The position numbers were made by a program, and so were the translations under genes. Positions 17,369 to 24,367 of a DNA stretch of 64,000 nucleotides are shown here, piece by piece (the stretch's first letter is position 1; the number at the start of each line of letters is the position of its first letter). Under the pieces are notes generated by a model. The model made no database searches and was not told where the DNA came from. It saw nothing but the letters and a program-made list of their open reading frames with translations. The stretch spans positions 186,001 through 250,000 of the forward strand of contig NZ_PGGV01000004.1 in the NCBI RefSeq assembly GCF_002798405.1, in the 5' to 3' direction. The stretch is from Glycomyces xiaoerkulensis. Lineage in GTDB: Bacteria > Actinomycetota > Actinomycetes > Mycobacteriales > Micromonosporaceae.

Positions 17369-19078
17369 ATGGTGGTGGCCGTGAATCGACCGCATGTGAT
17401 CGTTTCGGCCGCAATGAGCATCGACGGCTACCTCGACGACGACTCGGGCCGGCGCCTGATCCTGTCGAACGCGGCCGACCTGGACCGGGTCGACGAGGTG
17501 CGCTCGGGGGTGGACGCGATCGCGGTGGGCGCCGGGACGGTCCGGGCCGACGATCCGCGGCTGCTGGTGCGCTCGGCGGAGCGGCGGGCGCTGCGGGAGG
17601 CCGCGGGGAGGCCGCCGTCGCCGCTGCGGGTGGTGTTCTCCCGGTCCGGGGAGCTGGATCCGGGCGCGAGGCTGTTCAACAGCGGCGAGCCGGTCCCGAT
17701 CGTGTACACCGGCGAGGCGGGGGCGGAGCGGTGCCCGCTGGTACGGCGCGGGTCCGGTCCGGCCGCCGAGGTGGTGGTGGCCGGTGGGAGCTCGGTGAGT
17801 CTGCCGCGGGCTTTGGAGGACCTGGCGGCCCGGGGCGTGCGGCGGCTGCTGGTGGAGGGCGGCGGGGCGCTGCACACGGCGTTCCTGTCGGCGGATCTGG
17901 TCGACGAGATGCATCTGGCGGTGGCCCCGTTTCTCCTCGGCGCCCGGGGCGGGGCGCGGCTGGCCGGCCCGGCGAGCTTCCCGCAGTCCCCGGAGCGGCC
18001 GCTGGAACTGGTCGAGACCCGCCCGATCGGAGAGATCGCGGTCATGGTGCACCGCCGAAGGGGCGAGACGGACGCTGCTACGTTAATTCATGACCAAGCG
18101 GCGGAAGGATTTTTCATGAAGGCGATCGTGGTCGAGCAGACCGGCGGCCCGAACGTGATGCGACTTCTGGAGGGCGAGGACCCCGGCCCGCGCCCGGGCC
18201 AGATCGCGGTGCGGGTGGCCGCCGCGGGGGTCAACTTCATCGACACCTACCACCGGTCGGGGGTCTATCCGCTCCCGCTGCCGTTCACTCCGGGCCTGGA
18301 GGGCGGCGGGACGGTGGCGGCCGTCGGCGAGGGGGTCACCGAGTTCGAGCCCGGCGACGAGGTCGCCTGGCCGCAGGTGCCCGGCTCCTACGCCGACACG
18401 GTGGTCGGCCGGGCCGAGGACTTCGTGCCGGTACCGCCGAAGGTCTCGGTCGAGAGCGCCGCAGCGGTGATGCTCCAGGGCATGACCGCGCACTACCTGT
18501 GCAACAGCGTCTACCCGGTGCAGGAGGGCGACACGGTCGTCGTACACGCCGCCGCCGGCGGGGTGGGACTCCTGCTCACCCAGATGGTGAAATACAAGGG
18601 CGGCACCGTGATCGGTACGGTGAGCACCGACGCCAAGGCCGAGCTGGCCCGGTCGAACGGCTGCGACCACGTGCTGTTCTACGAGGGCTTCGCCGCCCAG
18701 GCCCGCGAGCTGACCGACGGCGCGGGCGCCGCGGCGGTCTTCGACGGGGTCGGAAAGGACACCTTCGAGGAGAGCCTGGACGCGCTGCGCCCCAGGGGCA
18801 TGATGGCCCTGTTCGGGCAGTCGAGCGGCCCGGCCGGGCCGCTCGATCCGCAGGCCCTCAACCGCAAGGGCTCGCTGTTCCTGACCCGCCCGACCCTCGC
18901 CCACTACATGGCGACCCGCGAGGAGTACCGGAGCCGGGCCGCCGAGGTCTTCCAGATGATCGAGGACAACAACCTCCACGTCCGCGTCAGCGAGACCTTC
19001 CGCCTCGACGAGGCGGTGGAGGTCCACCAGGCCCTGGAGAGCCGCAAGACCACCGGGAAGGTGCTCCTGATCCCCTGA
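17369..19078 (+). CDS. RibD-type reductase fused in frame to a quinone oxidoreductase
   Basis: A single open frame of 569 codons. Residues 1-235 are a RibD C-terminal/dihydrofolate reductase-like domain: HVIVSAAMSIDGYLDDD, then AIAVGAGTVRADDPRLLV and GVRRLLVEGGGALHTAFL, an NADPH-binding fold close to pyrimidine-deaminase reductases. No stop separates it from the oxidoreductase domain that begins at Met250. The linker (about residues 232-249) contains a leucine TTA codon at 18083-18085 and an internal ribosome site. The ATG at 17369 or the GTG at 17381 could start it. Either this is a real bifunctional protein or an ancestral stop codon has been lost. Confidence 0.7.
   Translation: MVVAVNRPHVIVSAAMSIDGYLDDDSGRRLILSNAADLDRVDEVRSGVDAIAVGAGTVRADDPRLLVRSAERRALREAAGRPPSPLRVVFSRSGELDPGARLFNSGEPVPIVYTGEAGAERCPLVRRGSGPAAEVVVAGGSSVSLPRALEDLAARGVRRLLVEGGGALHTAFLSADLVDEMHLAVAPFLLGARGGARLAGPASFPQSPERPLELVETRPIGEIAVMVHRRRGETDAATLIHDQAAEGFFMKAIVVEQTGGPNVMRLLEGEDPGPRPGQIAVRVAAAGVNFIDTYHRSGVYPLPLPFTPGLEGGGTVAAVGEGVTEFEPGDEVAWPQVPGSYADTVVGRAEDFVPVPPKVSVESAAAVMLQGMTAHYLCNSVYPVQEGDTVVVHAAAGGVGLLLTQMVKYKGGTVIGTVSTDAKAELARSNGCDHVLFYEGFAAQARELTDGAGAAAVFDGVGKDTFEESLDALRPRGMMALFGQSSGPAGPLDPQALNRKGSLFLTRPTLAHYMATREEYRSRAAEVFQMIEDNNLHVRVSETFRLDEAVEVHQALESRKTTGKVLLIP
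18116..19078 (+). CDS. NADPH:quinone oxidoreductase (zinc-independent MDR family)
   Basis: 320-aa quinone reductase if started at its own ATG, which has a good GGAAGGA ribosome site five bases upstream. MKAIVVEQTGGPNVMRLLE is the typical QOR N-terminus. GVNFIDTYHRSGVYPLPLPF and GLEGGGTVAAVGEGV follow. The NADPH-binding loop is HAAAGGVGLLLTQMVK. The zinc-binding cysteines of alcohol dehydrogenases are absent, as expected. The frame is open into the RibD-type domain upstream, so this protein may be made both alone and as the C-terminal half of a fusion. Confidence 0.85.
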   Translation: MKAIVVEQTGGPNVMRLLEGEDPGPRPGQIAVRVAAAGVNFIDTYHRSGVYPLPLPFTPGLEGGGTVAAVGEGVTEFEPGDEVAWPQVPGSYADTVVGRAEDFVPVPPKVSVESAAAVMLQGMTAHYLCNSVYPVQEGDTVVVHAAAGGVGLLLTQMVKYKGGTVIGTVSTDAKAELARSNGCDHVLFYEGFAAQARELTDGAGAAAVFDGVGKDTFEESLDALRPRGMMALFGQSSGPAGPLDPQALNRKGSLFLTRPTLAHYMATREEYRSRAAEVFQMIEDNNLHVRVSETFRLDEAVEVHQALESRKTTGKVLLIP

Positions 19079-19130
19079 TCGCATCATCAGGGAGGTCATT
19101 GCGCTCCGGACCGGCCACTCGCGGAGAGAC

Positions 19131-19319
19131 ACGAACCCCGGGACGAACTCGCCGAAGAGGTCCACAGACCCCGGCCCGCACCCGCCGAAGTGGTCTACGA
19201 GCCTTGAGCCTCACCCGCCGAACCGATCCGCGGGCCTCGGCCTCGCGCGCCGGAGTGGTCCACGAACCTCGGGATGAACCCGCCGAAGTGGTCTACGGGC
19301 CTGGGCCTCACGCGCCGAA
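19131..19319 (+). repeat. degenerate 32-33-bp tandem repeats, left arm
   Basis: Five and a half head-to-tail units, each ending in CGCCGAA or CGCCGGA. Unit boundaries fall at 19157, 19190, 19223, 19255 and 19288, with lengths 33, 33, 32, 33 and 32. A representative unit begins GTGGTCTACGAGCC and ends CTCACCCGCCGAA. The 32-bp units break any common reading frame, so it is probably non-coding. There are no spacers, so this is not CRISPR. Confidence 0.8.
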
Positions 19320-19337
19320 CCGGTATTCGGTCCGGGT

Positions 19338-19418
19338 CACACGGGGGTTCTACGGTCCGGGCCACCCAGAAAAGTTGCGTACGAGCGGCTTCGCCGCTTT
19401 CGGAAGCATTACGCACGA
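19338..19418 (+). repeat. long inverted repeat, left copy (81 bp)
   Basis: Nearly identical, in reverse, to 19648-19727; I count roughly 85 percent match by eye. The inner part (19376-19415) folds by itself: outer stem TGCGTA/TACGCA and inner stem AGCGGC/GCCGCT. Together with the tandem repeats on both outer sides this makes one symmetrical element. Confidence 0.85.
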
Positions 19419-19647
19419 TTCCGTGCCATGTGGGTCGATGAAGCCCGTTCACCCTTACTAGCACTGGGGACCCGAGTCGGGTCCGGCGCGGCGTGCCCTG
19501 CGACCGGCACTGTGGGTCCGGCTTGGCCGGTCGGGCGACCGACGCCCGAGCCCCGTCCTGTGCATCGTCGTGGCCTCCGGCCGGGGCCGACTCGGCTGCC
19601 AGATGCGGGACCAGGTTCGGGGCGTCATCGACCACTACCGGGCTAAT
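19419..19647. other. unique core of the repeat element
   Basis: 229 bp between the two inverted copies. It holds only short open frames without ribosome sites or recognisable products. I see no transposase or integrase signature. Confidence 0.5.
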
Positions 19648-19727
19648 TCGTGCGTAATGCTTCCGAGACGGCGGAGCCGCTCGTACGCAGCCTTTTTGGG
19701 TGGCCCGGACCGTTGAACCCCCGTGTG
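19648..19727 (-). repeat. long inverted repeat, right copy (80 bp)
   Basis: Reverse complement of 19338-19418 with scattered substitutions. The inner hairpin pairing (CGGC/GCCG) is kept even though the loop-flanking bases differ from the left copy, so there may be selection on RNA or DNA structure. Confidence 0.85.
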
Positions 19728-19809
19728 GTGCCGGTGCGTGGATCGGCCCCGGGGTGCGGGCCGGGGTCAGTGGACCGGCTCGACGGGTGCGGGCCGGGGT
19801 CCGTGGGCG
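19728..19809 (-). repeat. tandem repeat, right arm (inverted)
   Basis: Two to three degenerate units that on the minus strand read like the left-arm repeats, sharing ACCCCGGCCCGCACCCG. After this (19810-19926) the DNA becomes AT-rich up to the end of the ABC exporter genes, and I see no gene in it. Confidence 0.65.
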
Positions 19810-19926
19810 ACTTCCAGAGTCCCGGGTTTCGATAATACGGATTCCGGTTTTAGATTCTCCGCAGTCTCGTTTTCGATTTTACAGGCGTGAACCGACGCTC
19901 TAACAGTGAAAACGGGTGGTACTCGG

Positions 19927-21705
19927 CTATCCGGAGCGGGTCTGTTCGATCCAGGAGCCGTGCAGTCCGGCATAGACCGAGCCGCCGGCCTCGACCAGTT
20001 CGTCGTGCCGGCCGTGCTGCACCAGGTTCCCGTCGTCGAAGACCAGGACCTCGTCCGAGGTCTCGGCCGTCGACAGCCGGTGGGCGATGATCACGGTGGT
20101 CCGGCCGCGGGTGACCGCGTCGAGCGCCGCCGACAGGCGCAGCTCGGTGGCCGGATCGACCGCGCTGGTCGCCTCGTCGAGGACCAGCAGGTCCGGGTCG
20201 GCCACGTAGGCGCGCACCAGCGACACCAACTGGCGCTCGCCGACGCTCAGGTTCGCGCCGCTCTCGCCCAGTTGGGTGTCGAGGCCGTCCGGCAGGGCGT
20301 CGATCCAGTCGCTCAGCCCCAGCTCGGAAAAGGCCACGTAGATCTCGGCCGCGCTGATGTCGGGCCGGGCGAAGCGGATGTTGAACGCGAGCGTGCCGTT
20401 GAACAGGAAGCCCTCCTGCGGCACCATCGTCACGCGCCCCCGCAGCGAAGCGAACCGGACGTCGGTCAGCGGCGTCTCGCCGAGCACCACCCGCCCGGAG
20501 GTGGGGTCCATCAGGCGGGTGAGGAGCTTCGCGAACGTCGTCTTGCCCGAGCCGGTCTCGCCGACGACCGCGACCTTCGAATGCGGCCGGATCTCGACGT
20601 CGATGCCGTGCAGCACCTCCTCGCCGCCCGGATAGGCGAACCGCACGTCCTCGAACCGGACCCCGAGCGGGCCGTCGGGCAGGTCGACGCCGTCGACCGG
20701 GTCGGCCACGTCCGGTTCGGTGTCGAGGACGTCGAGCACCCGCCGCCAGCCCGAGACCGCGTTCTGGGCCTCGTTGAGCATCTCGGTCGCGGTCACGACC
20801 GGCTGGATGAACAGCACCACCAGGAACAGGAACGCGGTGAGCTGCCCGACGGTCATGGTGCCGTTCGCCACCAGGTACGCGCCCAGGACGATCACCACCG
20901 CGTACACGCCGAAGTGGACGATTTCACCGGCCCCGAAGGAGAACGCCGACCGCCGGATGGCCTTGGCCTGGTCGCGGCGGTGGTCCTCGATCGCGGCGTC
21001 CAGCCGCCGACTGGTGCGCCCGCCGATCCCGTAGGAACGCACCACGCCCGCGCCGACGACCGCCTCGGACACGGCCGAGAGCATCCTCCCCACGCTCCTG
21101 CGGACGTTGGTGTAGGCGGCGGCCAGGTGCGTCTGGAGCCACTTGATCAGCCACGTCACCGGGACGAACACCACCCAGACCGCCAGCGCCAACTGCCAGG
21201 AGTACACGAACATGACCACCGTGGCCACCAGGATCTGGGCGCTGGAGGTGACCAGCATCATGCCGCCCTGCTGGAGGAACTGGCTGATGGTGTCGACGTC
21301 GGTGGTCACGCGGGCGGTGAGCGCCCCGCGCCGCTCCCCCTGCTGGTGCAGCATCGACAGGTCGTGGATGTGGCGGAAGGTGCGCCTGCGCAGATTCGCC
21401 AGCGAGGTCTCGGTGACGATGAACAGCCGCCGGTTCATCCAGAAGTTCGCGGCCGTGGTCAGCCCCAGGACGCCGACGGCGAGGGCGGTCACCCCGAACA
21501 CGTACGGCAGGTCCGGTCCCCCGTCGGCGAAGAGGCCGTTGTCGAGCACCTGCTGGGCGCTGATCGGCACCACCAGGCGGCCGACGGCGGTGACCGCGGC
21601 CAGGAAGATGGTGAACGCGAGCCCGCGGCGCAGCTCCGGCGAGAGCTTCAGGCCGCGTCCGAGGGTCTCGAACGGTCCGGGTTCGGTCTTGGCGTCCAGG
21701 CTCAT
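19927..21705 (-). CDS. ABC exporter half-transporter B (catalytic site intact)
   Basis: 592-aa fused membrane-ATPase half of a heterodimeric ABC exporter. Six hydrophobic segments lie in residues 25-310. The ATPase domain has Walker A GETGSGKTTFAKLL, the signature LSVGERQLVSLVRAYV, Walker B LLVLDEATSAVD with the catalytic Glu, and the switch His in IIAHRLST. Its ATG overlaps the stop of the preceding half-transporter gene (ATGA). Closest in type to the multidrug/lipid exporters of the MdlB/YheH kind. The substrate is unknown; the neighbouring lanthipeptide cluster has its own exporter pair. Confidence 0.92.
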   Translation of the reverse strand: MSLDAKTEPGPFETLGRGLKLSPELRRGLAFTIFLAAVTAVGRLVVPISAQQVLDNGLFADGGPDLPYVFGVTALAVGVLGLTTAANFWMNRRLFIVTETSLANLRRRTFRHIHDLSMLHQQGERRGALTARVTTDVDTISQFLQQGGMMLVTSSAQILVATVVMFVYSWQLALAVWVVFVPVTWLIKWLQTHLAAAYTNVRRSVGRMLSAVSEAVVGAGVVRSYGIGGRTSRRLDAAIEDHRRDQAKAIRRSAFSFGAGEIVHFGVYAVVIVLGAYLVANGTMTVGQLTAFLFLVVLFIQPVVTATEMLNEAQNAVSGWRRVLDVLDTEPDVADPVDGVDLPDGPLGVRFEDVRFAYPGGEEVLHGIDVEIRPHSKVAVVGETGSGKTTFAKLLTRLMDPTSGRVVLGETPLTDVRFASLRGRVTMVPQEGFLFNGTLAFNIRFARPDISAAEIYVAFSELGLSDWIDALPDGLDTQLGESGANLSVGERQLVSLVRAYVADPDLLVLDEATSAVDPATELRLSAALDAVTRGRTTVIIAHRLSTAETSDEVLVFDDGNLVQHGRHDELVEAGGSVYAGLHGSWIEQTRSG

Positions 21706-23504
21706 GCGGCGGGCTCCTCGTCGAATTCGCGTTCGGCCTCGGCCTGCTCGTAGGCGGTGACGAGATCGGCGTAGGGCCGGTGGCGCTCCAGCAGCTCGCG
21801 GTGGGTGCCGCGGGCGGTGATGCGGCCGCCTTCGAGGAAGACGACCTCGTCGGCCAGCGCGATGGTGGCGCGCCGGTAGGCGACCACGAGGACGCTCGCC
21901 GAGTCCGAGGAGTTCTTGAGGCCGGCGAGGATCCGGGACTCGACCTTGGGGTCGACGGCGCTGGTGGCGTCGTCGAGCAGGAGCAGCCGCGGCGAGCCGG
22001 CGAGGGCGCGGGCGAGGGTGAGGCGCTGGCGCTGGCCGCCCGAGAGGGTGGTGCCGCGCTCGCCGACCTCGGTGTCGAGGCCGTGTTCGAGGTCGCCGAC
22101 GAATTTGTCGGCCCCGGCGGCGGCGAGGGCCTCCCACAGCCGGGTGTCGTCGAGGCCGGGGCGGTCGAGCGAGAGGTTGGCCCGGACGCTGTCGTCGAAG
22201 ACGAAGGGGATCTGCGGGACGAGCGCGGTGGTGGCCGCAAGGCTGGCGTGGTCGAGCTCGCGCAGGTCGGTGCCGTCGAGGCGGACCGCGCCGCCGGTGG
22301 GGTCGGTGAGGCGGACGGCGAGGTGGGCGAGGGTGGATTTGCCCGAGCCGGTGGCGCCGACCAGGGCGACGGTGCGGCCGGGTTCGACGGTGAAGGAGAC
22401 CTCGCGGATGGCTTCGCCGCCGCCGGGGTAGCGGTAGGCGACCGAGTCGAATTCGAGGCGGGCCGGTCCGGCCGCGCGGAGGTCGCGGTCGCCGTAGGAC
22501 ATGTCGCCGGTGGAGGTCAGGACGTGGTCGATGCGGCGGCGGCCGACCACGGAGGTGGGGAGGTCGCCCAGGACCCAGCCGATGGCGCGGATGGGGAAGG
22601 CGAGGATGGAGAACATGAAGGAGACGGTGACCAGTTGCCCCAGATCGATGGCGCCGGCCTGGTAGCGGGCGAGCCCCACCAGCAGGGCGATGAGGGTGCC
22701 GAGTTCGGGGAGCCCCTGGATGGCCGGTTCGAAGGCGGCGCGGAGGCGCCCGACGCCGATCATCGCGTCGCGCAGTTCGCCCGCGGTCCGGGTGAACCGC
22801 TCGGTCTCCTCGGTTTCGCGGCCCATGGCCTTGACGACCAGGGCGCCGTCGAAGGATTCGTGGGCGTCGGAGGAGACTTCGGCGCGCAGCTCCTGGGCGC
22901 GTTTGGCGCGGGGGGCCATCTTGGAGGCGAAGACGGCGTTGAGGGTGAGCAGGATGGGGAACATCGCGAGCGCCACCAGGGCGACCGCCCAGTCGATGGT
23001 GAAGAAGACGCCCATGGAGACCAGGATCATGAACAGGGTGCCGCAGGCGAACGGGAGCGGGGCGAGCGGCCGGGTGGCGGCTTCGACGTCGGCGTTGGCG
23101 TTGGACAGCAGGGTGCCGGTGGGGTGCTTCTGGTGCCAGGAGACCGGCAGGGCCAGGTACCGGCGGGTCACTCGGCGGCGCCAGTGGGCCTGGACCCGGA
23201 ACATCTGGGTGCCCGAGCCGATGCGTCGGGCGCACATGGAGGAGAACCGGAGGGCGGACATGCCCAGGAGGGCGCCGATGCCGAGGGCGACCGATCCGAC
23301 GGTGACCCGGCCGTCCTCGTAGGCCGGGACGGCGACGCGGGAGACGACCCAGCCGACGATGAAGGCGACCGACAGATGCATGGCGGTGTTGACCATCGCG
23401 CCCGTGACCGCGACGCTGAATCGCTTGGGCTCGATCCGGATCATGTCGCCGATGTTGCGCAGCCCCTGGCGGAGGATGCTGGAATCGACGGCAGCGTCTG
23501 TCAT
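21702..23504 (-). CDS. ABC exporter half-transporter A (degenerate catalytic site)
   Basis: 600-aa partner of the downstream half. It has Walker A GATGSGKSTLAHLA, a canonical signature LSGGQRQRLTLARAL, and Walker B RLLLLDDATSAVD, where Asp replaces the catalytic Glu. The final loop reads VVAYRRATIA without the usual switch His. This is the one-active-site layout known from heterodimeric exporters. The ATG at 23504 has a GGAG ribosome site. An 18-bp palindrome lies about 33 bp upstream in the leader or promoter. Confidence 0.92.
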   Translation of the reverse strand: MTDAAVDSSILRQGLRNIGDMIRIEPKRFSVAVTGAMVNTAMHLSVAFIVGWVVSRVAVPAYEDGRVTVGSVALGIGALLGMSALRFSSMCARRIGSGTQMFRVQAHWRRRVTRRYLALPVSWHQKHPTGTLLSNANADVEAATRPLAPLPFACGTLFMILVSMGVFFTIDWAVALVALAMFPILLTLNAVFASKMAPRAKRAQELRAEVSSDAHESFDGALVVKAMGRETEETERFTRTAGELRDAMIGVGRLRAAFEPAIQGLPELGTLIALLVGLARYQAGAIDLGQLVTVSFMFSILAFPIRAIGWVLGDLPTSVVGRRRIDHVLTSTGDMSYGDRDLRAAGPARLEFDSVAYRYPGGGEAIREVSFTVEPGRTVALVGATGSGKSTLAHLAVRLTDPTGGAVRLDGTDLRELDHASLAATTALVPQIPFVFDDSVRANLSLDRPGLDDTRLWEALAAAGADKFVGDLEHGLDTEVGERGTTLSGGQRQRLTLARALAGSPRLLLLDDATSAVDPKVESRILAGLKNSSDSASVLVVAYRRATIALADEVVFLEGGRITARGTHRELLERHRPYADLVTAYEQAEAEREFDEEPAA

Positions 23505-23536
23505 GGGGTTCTCCGGAGGTGGGTGCTCGGCTCCGC

Positions 23537-23554
23537 CCTTGCCGTGCGGCAAGG
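23537..23554. promoter_or_regulatory. 18-bp palindrome upstream of the ABC exporter pair
   Basis: Perfect dyad with arms CCTTGCCG and CGGCAAGG around TG, 33 bp before the exporter start codon. It could be a repressor operator (TetR/MarR-size dyad) or a leader hairpin. No regulator gene of that type is adjacent. Confidence 0.45.
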
Positions 23555-23681
23555 AACCGCCTGCAATCATGCCTCGCGGGTGCGACGGTTGCCAACCCGC
23601 CTCCGCGGCCGGTCGGCGGGAGGTTTCCGACAACCTGGTGTCGCCATTGCGACATAAGTCGTTTGTCGGTTTAACGGCACT

Positions 23682-23710
23682 TTGACCTGGACATATCGAA
23701 AGTGTATGCC
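23682..23710 (+). promoter_or_regulatory. candidate promoter of the orphan response regulator gene
   Basis: TTGACC, a 17-bp spacer, then TATGCC, about 50 bp before the ATG at 23762. The surrounding 23640-23705 stretch is notably AT-rich for this genome. Fits a sigma-70-type housekeeping promoter. Confidence 0.4.
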
Positions 23711-23761
23711 TCTCGCGGGCAGCTCGAAGTCAACCCCGTCGAGCGACAGGCAGGTGGCCCG

Positions 23762-24367
23762 ATGATCCAGGTACTCATGAAGTACGGTCCGTCTTTGCTC
23801 GGTACCGCGCTCGAGCGCGTGCTCGCCTTCGAACCGGATATGACCGTGGTCGGCAGGCTGACGTGGAGCGACGCTCTGGAGCCGGCCGGCGGCGATCCGC
23901 CGCCCGACGTCGTCGTGCTCGACGCCCGCAAGGCCGAGAAGGTGGAATCCGAATGCCGGGCGCTGTCCGAGGCGCTGCCGGCGGCGAACCTGCTGGTGAT
24001 GATCCCCGCGGACGGGCCGGCGGTCCAGCCGGACCTGGCCCGGATGGCGCCGCGCGTGGGCTTCATTACCACCGACGAGAGTTGGGAGCGCTTCACCGAC
24101 GCGATCCGCCGCCTCGCAGGCGGCGGCGCGGTGATCGGCCCCGATGTGGCGTTGGCGGCCCTGAAGGCCAAGGACAATCCGCTGACCGAACGCGAACGCG
24201 AAGCCCTCGCCCTGATGCTCACCGGCGCCTCTACCCAGGAGGTCGCCGACCTGCTCTACCTGCGCGTCGGCACCGTCCGCAACTACCTGTCGAGCGCGAT
24301 CGGCAAGACCGGAGCACGGACCCGCATCGACGCGATCCGGATCGCTCAGGAGGCCGGCTGGATCTGA
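23762..24367 (+). CDS. RamR/AmfR-like orphan response regulator with atypical receiver
   Basis: 201-aa protein with a LuxR-type C-terminal helix-turn-helix (about 137-198: NPLTEREREALALMLTGAST, then LRVGTVRNYLSSAIGKTGA). The N-terminal receiver-like domain keeps the phospho-acceptor position (VVVLDARK) but begins IQVLMKYGPSLLGTALERVL, so it lacks the acidic pair that binds magnesium in normal receivers. No histidine kinase is adjacent. I chose the ATG at 23762 because the receiver strand begins there and AGGTGG precedes it. It converges on, and overlaps by 22 bp, the end of the lanthipeptide transporter operon. By analogy with ram/amf clusters it should activate that operon. Confidence 0.85.
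   Translation: MIQVLMKYGPSLLGTALERVLAFEPDMTVVGRLTWSDALEPAGGDPPPDVVVLDARKAEKVESECRALSEALPAANLLVMIPADGPAVQPDLARMAPRVGFITTDESWERFTDAIRRLAGGGAVIGPDVALAALKAKDNPLTEREREALALMLTGASTQEVADLLYLRVGTVRNYLSSAIGKTGARTRIDAIRIAQEAGWI

Noticed and set aside
19131-19319. Possible CRISPR array in the 33-bp repeats
   Set aside because: The units are head-to-tail with no spacers, vary in length by one base and are degenerate; no cas genes lie nearby.
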